Assembly: GCA_002323895.1 (NCBI GenBank)
Contig: DCQM01000229.1
Location: 1-9,742, forward strand
Reading direction: 5' to 3'
Length of the DNA: 9,742 nucleotides
From: Akkermansiaceae bacterium UBA1518
Lineage (GTDB): Bacteria; Verrucomicrobiota; Verrucomicrobiia; Verrucomicrobiales; Akkermansiaceae
Part shown: in pieces, positions 5,976 through 9,742 of the stretch
How the letters are laid out: each line of letters opens with the position of its first letter
Numbering within the stretch: the stretch's first letter is position 1
Notes under the pieces: model-generated
What the model saw: only the letters and a program-made list of their open reading frames with translations
What the model was told of the DNA's origin: nothing
Databases searched by the model: none
Position numbers and translations under genes: made by a program

Positions 5976-6596
5976 TTATTTAAGATGATAGATAAGAATG
6001 GCAATAGAGCCAAGGAGGATGATGGGAAGATTGAAGGCGAAGCCATTTCGGATCATACCGATAAAGTTTCCCTGAGAAGAGGTTCCAGAAAATGACCCTG
6101 TTTGTCCATTGAAGAGACTATCTTTTCGGGTCTCGCCAAAGTGTGAAACGGCTTGCTCGAACTCCTCATCGGCCTTGTCTAGAATGACAAGGGCCTTCTC
6201 GAGTTCGGCTCCGAGGGAGTCCTTTGGCCAAGCTTCGGGATTCAGAGATTCAAGCCGGTTGAGATGACTGGCAAAGGTGATTCTTGTTTGATCGAGATCC
6301 TCGGCCTCCCGCTTTGATTCAAAGAGTTCTCGGTCAATGGTCGTAATTGCGGTTGCAAATCTCTCGCTCAACTCTAGCTGTCCGGCTAGAAATTCTTGTT
6401 TTCGTTGATTTAAGTCCTCGAGCGCCATTTTTTGACGCTCAAGCTCCGCGCGCTGGGTGTGAAGGACTTCAAGTTGGGTTTGAGCGTCGGCAAGCTTACC
6501 TTCAAAATCGTCGGTAAAAGGGGCTTTCTCGTCGGAAATTTCCATCTGGGTCTCGCGGACCTTGATGTGTTGTTTTCGGCTTTGGGTAGTTGGCAT
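5976..6596 (-). CDS. Uncharacterised coiled-coil protein with C-terminal membrane anchor
   Basis: I do not recognise this 206-aa protein. I start at ATG 6596; a GTG at 6635 in the same frame would add 13 residues, and Met18 (6545) is also possible. Residues 1-30 are polar. Residues about 30-118 are a long heptad-like coiled coil (L-A-D-A-Q-T-Q-L-E-V-L, then Q-R-A-E-L-E-R-Q-K-M-A-L-E-D-L) rich in Glu, Gln, Lys and Arg, and a second helical part spans about 127-155. A Gly/Ser/Asn-rich linker at 160-183 leads to a membrane helix at 188-203 that ends almost at the C-terminus (Y-H-L-K). The protein is therefore a cytoplasmic coiled coil held to the inner membrane by its tail. It lies 81 bp after the RND permease and 12 bp before the similarly built 113-aa gene. 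No catalytic motif is visible. Confidence 0.78.
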   Translation of the reverse strand: MPTTQSRKQHIKVRETQMEISDEKAPFTDDFEGKLADAQTQLEVLHTQRAELERQKMALEDLNQRKQEFLAGQLELSERFATAITTIDRELFESKREAEDLDQTRITFASHLNRLESLNPEAWPKDSLGAELEKALVILDKADEEFEQAVSHFGETRKDSLFNGQTGSFSGTSSQGNFIGMIRNGFAFNLPIILLGSIAILIYHLK

Positions 6597-6611
6597 CGAG
6601 CGTGAGGTTTT

Positions 6612-6654
6612 GGTACTTAGTGCGCAAACTAGCACGCTAAAATACCTAGGACAA
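6612..6654 (-). promoter_or_regulatory. Weak promoter candidate with an overlapping inverted repeat, upstream of the 206-aa gene
   Basis: On the minus strand TTGTCC (6649-6654) and TAGTTT (6626-6631) are separated by 17 bp, with four and three consensus matches. They would start transcription about 20 bp before ATG 6596. An imperfect inverted repeat at 6612-6646 (outer GGTA/TACC, then TTA/TAA, inner GTGC/GCAC, 8-nt centre) covers the -10 and most of the spacer. It could be an operator or a leader hairpin. Both calls are tentative. Confidence 0.25.
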
Positions 6655-6660
6655 GCAAAT

Positions 6661-6678
6661 AATTAAGAAAACTTAATT
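6661..6678 (-). terminator. AT-rich hairpin at the end of the RND permease gene
   Basis: A perfect 7-bp inverted repeat AATTAAG / CTTAATT with a 4-nt loop overlaps the permease stop codon by one base (stop at 6678-6680). On the minus strand it is followed by ATTTGCTTG, and on the plus strand by TATTTTTG. The stem has only one G-C pair, so termination would be weak. Confidence 0.25.
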
Positions 6679-9600
6679 TATTTTTGAACTACTAGATCAG
6701 CTTCTTCCCCCTCTTTAAAAGGTTTGGCATACCACCTCCAAAGGGGACGGAAGAGTCCTTTGAGATCCTCTAATGCAAGATACGCTGTAGGAATCAGCAG
6801 TAAGGTGATGGCTGTCGCAAATAAAATTCCAAAACCTAGTGAGACTGCCATCGGTTTCAGGAATTGGGCATGGATAGCTCGATCAAACATGAGTGGCATA
6901 AGCCCAGCAAAGGTCGTGATGGATGTGAGGAAAATGGGGCGGAACCGTCGCACGCCCGAGATTCGGACCGCTTCTTCGATATCCATGCCTTCCCGTCTCT
7001 TTTGGTTGATGAAGTCAACAAGGACAAGTGAGTCATTCACTACAACACCAGTGAGGGCCATGATTCCGAAGATCGAGAGGTAGGATGGAGTGATATCGAG
7101 AATAACGTGACCCGCGTAGGCCCCAATCACTCCGAAAGGCACCGCAAGAAGAACGATAAAGGGTTGGAGAAGGGACTTGAAGGGGATGGCTAAGAGAGCA
7201 AAAAGGGCAAGGATCAAGAGACTGTAGAGCCAAGTGTAGCGATTATCAGTCTCCCTTTGCTCTTTAACGTAGCCAGCCCAAACCCAACTGATATCTTGTC
7301 TTTGTGCGACGATTTGGGAAATTTCAGGCCCAAGTCGTTCGGCCATGTCCATAATTTTAATCTCCTTATTATCTGGCTGCGCATTGATGTAGGAGACTTG
7401 GGCACCATCCAGGCTTTCGATCGTTCCGGGAGCTTTCTGTAAATTGGCGGTGGCGACGGTTGAAAATGGAATTACTGAACCACTAGGACTCTGAATGGTG
7501 AGGTTCTCAAAGGTGAACATAGATTCGCGTTTTTCTTTTGGGAGGCGAACCATAACGCGAATTTCTTCACCATCACGTTGGAGTCTTTGGGCCTCTTCCC
7601 CATAAAATGCCTGCCGGATTTGCTGAGCAAGCTCTCGCTGGGTGATACCCAATTCCAAGGCTCTAGGTTTTAGGGTAATTGCAAATTCCTCCCGTTGACG
7701 TTGATTGTCGGCATGGGCGCCTTGGATTCCGTCTTGTGCTTCGAATAAGAGTTCAATTTCCTCAGCGATTGCTCGCTTTTCATCGCTGTCTTGTCCTCTA
7801 AGCTCGACGCTTAGGCTATTGAGTTCCTCACGGCCACGTTTTCGACTGCCCCATTCTCCTGAAACTTTTAGGTGATTAACGTTTTTGATTTCGCCGATTT
7901 TATTTTGCCACATCTTTGCAATTTCAGCGTTGGTCGGACCGGGTTCGCTCCGTTCACTAGGCGGCATGATTTCAAGTGAGGAAAATCCTTGTTCTGGATC
8001 TCCGGCACCGCCCCAACGGGAGGCTCCTGCGCTTGCCATGATATTTCGGACGAGAGATTTTCCGGTTTCTGGATCAATGAGCTCTCTTTTTAATTCTTCA
8101 GCACACTCCGCGATGAAGGTAATCTGTTTTTCAGTTTCCTCAAATGGGGTGTTATCAATCATGTTTAGGTAAGCGGAGATCCGGTAGCGTTCAACCGTAG
8201 GCATATCAACAAAGCCAATTGCGCCGCTTCTGTGGTAACCGAGACCAGCCATGGCTAAGGCAAAAAAAAGGCAAATCGTGGTATAACGATGTTTAGAGGC
8301 AAGTGCGAGCGTCGGACGGTAAAATTTGTCAATTCCGCGTTCCAGCGAGTCAGCCACCCACTTTTGAAATCGGGCAAACGAGCTCATTCGTCGACGGTTT
8401 GTGCTAAGATGTTTGAGATGCGAGGGTAAAATTAGCTTTGATTCGATCAGAGAAAATACGAGCACTGAAGCGACCACCGGAGGAATCTGGCTGGTCCATG
8501 CCGACCAGAAGCCAGGGAAATAGGAAAGTGGAATGAAGGCCACGACTGTCGTGATAGCGCCAAAGGTGACCGGGGTTGCTACCTCCTTGGTGCCGAGAAC
8601 GGTGGCGTCAAGTGGAGTGAGATCCTCCCTCAGTTTTGTATAAATATTTTCCCCAGTAATAATGGCATCGTCGACAACGATTCCCAGCACGATGATGAAT
8701 GCGAAGATGCTCATTGTGTTCGCAGTAAGCCCAAAGTAGGGCATCATAAGGACCCCGCCTGCGAAACTAATTGGGATGCCAATCACGACCCAAAAGGCAA
8801 GCATGGGTCGGAGAAAAAGCCCAAGAACCAAAAGGACTAATCCTGCTCCCATTAGCAAGGAGTTTCCTAGTGTCGAGAGACGGCCCCGAATACGAATCGA
8901 CTCGTCATCCCAAGCCGAAACACCAACGCCGCTGGGAAGAAAATCAGAGGTCTGATCGATGTAACGATGGACCGCATCGGAAATTTTAATTGCATTTTCG
9001 TCATCCGCTCTAAGAACGTCTATCATGATGGCAGGTTTTCCATTAAACCGAGTCATCATTTGAGCATCTTCGAATCCATCTTTAATAGTAGCTAGGTCTC
9101 CAATGCGGATTTGGGCACCGTCTGCCGCCGTGACCACGATCTTGGCGAAGTCGTCTTGGGTATAAGCTTGGCCATTGGTGCGAATCATGATTGATCCGAC
9201 AGGGGTCCTTAGTGAGCCAGCAGAGAGGGCAAGTGAAGATCTGCGAACTGCCCCCAAAAGGTCTTCGAACGAGAGCCCGTAGTCGCTCAACTTTTGATCG
9301 TCAGCCTCGATGCTGATTTCCAGCGGTTGATTCCCCCGCATGTCAGTTCGAGAGATTTCGGGTAAATTAAGAAGCTCGTTTTCAACTCGACGCGCAGTCC
9401 TGTAGAGTTCGGTTTCGCTAAGTTCACCTGTGATTGCAACGGTTAGAACTTCCCGCCAGTTTGAAGTGTTAGGAATGTGGATCTCAGGGCGCTCAGTTTC
9501 ACTCGGGAAAGTGTTGATGGCGCCGATTCGGGTCTCGACTTCATCGCGGAGTTCTCGAAGGTCTATTCCTTCCTCAGCTTCGACGTCTATATTTGCAGAG

Positions 9601-9742
9601 CCGCTCCGGGCCTTCGAGTCGATTAACTTCACTCCAGGAAGATCACGGAGGGTCCGCTCGATTGGCTTTACAATATGTTCTTGGACATCTTGGGGACTGG
9701 CACCTCGAAAGCGCATGTTGATCTCAACTTCTCCGATTTCAT
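6678..9742 (-). CDS. RND-family efflux permease, AcrB/HAE1-like (N-terminus outside the window)
   Basis: Proton-driven inner-membrane pump that, with an adaptor and outer-membrane channel, exports drugs or other amphiphiles; substrate unknown. The frame runs off the right edge. The ATG at 9716 is internal, since the eight codons before it (E-I-G-E-V-E-I-N) belong to the conserved N-terminal strand; about 40 residues are missing. Counting from that Met: first porter domain with R-G-A-S-P-Q-D-V (4-11) and L-P-G-V (26-29); membrane segments at about 284-302, 306-325 and 334-356, the last holding V-V-D-D with Asp349-Asp350, the proton-relay pair of TM4; further segments to about 432; second porter region about 500-825; last membrane block 828-980. 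In TM10 the sequence is V-V-V-N-D-S-L-V-L-V-D (891-901), so Asn894 lies where AcrB has Lys940. Total length near 1060 fits the family. The adaptor gene is probably upstream, beyond the edge. A metal-type CusA is unlikely. Confidence 0.93.
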   Translation of the reverse strand, partial: EIGEVEINMRFRGASPQDVQEHIVKPIERTLRDLPGVKLIDSKARSGSANIDVEAEEGIDLRELRDEVETRIGAINTFPSETERPEIHIPNTSNWREVLTVAITGELSETELYRTARRVENELLNLPEISRTDMRGNQPLEISIEADDQKLSDYGLSFEDLLGAVRRSSLALSAGSLRTPVGSIMIRTNGQAYTQDDFAKIVVTAADGAQIRIGDLATIKDGFEDAQMMTRFNGKPAIMIDVLRADDENAIKISDAVHRYIDQTSDFLPSGVGVSAWDDESIRIRGRLSTLGNSLLMGAGLVLLVLGLFLRPMLAFWVVIGIPISFAGGVLMMPYFGLTANTMSIFAFIIVLGIVVDDAIITGENIYTKLREDLTPLDATVLGTKEVATPVTFGAITTVVAFIPLSYFPGFWSAWTSQIPPVVASVLVFSLIESKLILPSHLKHLSTNRRRMSSFARFQKWVADSLERGIDKFYRPTLALASKHRYTTICLFFALAMAGLGYHRSGAIGFVDMPTVERYRISAYLNMIDNTPFEETEKQITFIAECAEELKRELIDPETGKSLVRNIMASAGASRWGGAGDPEQGFSSLEIMPPSERSEPGPTNAEIAKMWQNKIGEIKNVNHLKVSGEWGSRKRGREELNSLSVELRGQDSDEKRAIAEEIELLFEAQDGIQGAHADNQRQREEFAITLKPRALELGITQRELAQQIRQAFYGEEAQRLQRDGEEIRVMVRLPKEKRESMFTFENLTIQSPSGSVIPFSTVATANLQKAPGTIESLDGAQVSYINAQPDNKEIKIMDMAERLGPEISQIVAQRQDISWVWAGYVKEQRETDNRYTWLYSLLILALFALLAIPFKSLLQPFIVLLAVPFGVIGAYAGHVILDITPSYLSIFGIMALTGVVVNDSLVLVDFINQKRREGMDIEEAVRISGVRRFRPIFLTSITTFAGLMPLMFDRAIHAQFLKPMAVSLGFGILFATAITLLLIPTAYLALEDLKGLFRPLWRWYAKPFKEGEEADLVVQK

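Noticed and set aside
9714..9716. ATG 9716 as the true start of the RND permease
   Set aside because: The frame continues upstream with family-like residues, and about 40 N-terminal residues, including the first membrane helix, would be missing.

Overview
The window looks like chromosome from a PVC-group bacterium, most likely Verrucomicrobiota. Four things point there: an exported Cys-type sulfatase with an extra C-terminal beta-rich domain, a GC-rich partial protein ending in the 'W..LPG..F.LERT.DG...W ... YRV' pattern typical of verrucomicrobial surface proteins, a GatCA amidotransferase pair without GatB beside it, and a general lack of Shine-Dalgarno sequences before the starts. The phylum is inferred from protein style only; no rRNA or other marker gene is present.

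Left part (1-3770, genes on +, tRNA on -). The window opens in the last 73 codons of a GC-rich (about 66% G+C) reading frame. After a 221-bp gap comes tRNA-Arg(CCG) on the minus strand, with a recognisable promoter and a hairpin beyond its 3' end. A 315-bp spacer leads to an exported sulfatase of 594 aa (834-2618). A 469-bp AT-rich spacer with no convincing gene follows. Then comes a small Tat-type exported protein of the DUF882/YcbK (peptidase M15A-like) family (3088-3702). Hairpins at 3701-3756 separate it from the convergent gene block on the other strand.

Right part (3772-9742, all on -). In transcription order: a large RND efflux permease whose N-terminus lies beyond the window edge; two small uncharacterised proteins (206 and 113 aa), each a charged, mostly helical or coiled-coil region followed by one C-terminal membrane segment, with 12 nt between them; then gatC and gatA, also with 12 nt between them. 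GatC and GatA are two of the three subunits of the amidotransferase that makes Gln-tRNA(Gln) and/or Asn-tRNA(Asn) from the mischarged precursor; GatB must be encoded elsewhere. The gaps of 81 bp (permease to 206-aa gene) and 134 bp (113-aa gene to gatC) suggest three transcription units rather than one.

Most of the window is ordinary housekeeping or accessory content. I found no CRISPR array, transposase, integrase, defence locus or obvious new multi-gene system. The points most worth a second look are the pair of C-terminally anchored coiled-coil proteins, the sharp base-composition change beside the tRNA 3' end, and the apparent Shine-Dalgarno-independent initiation, including a possible leaderless gatC.
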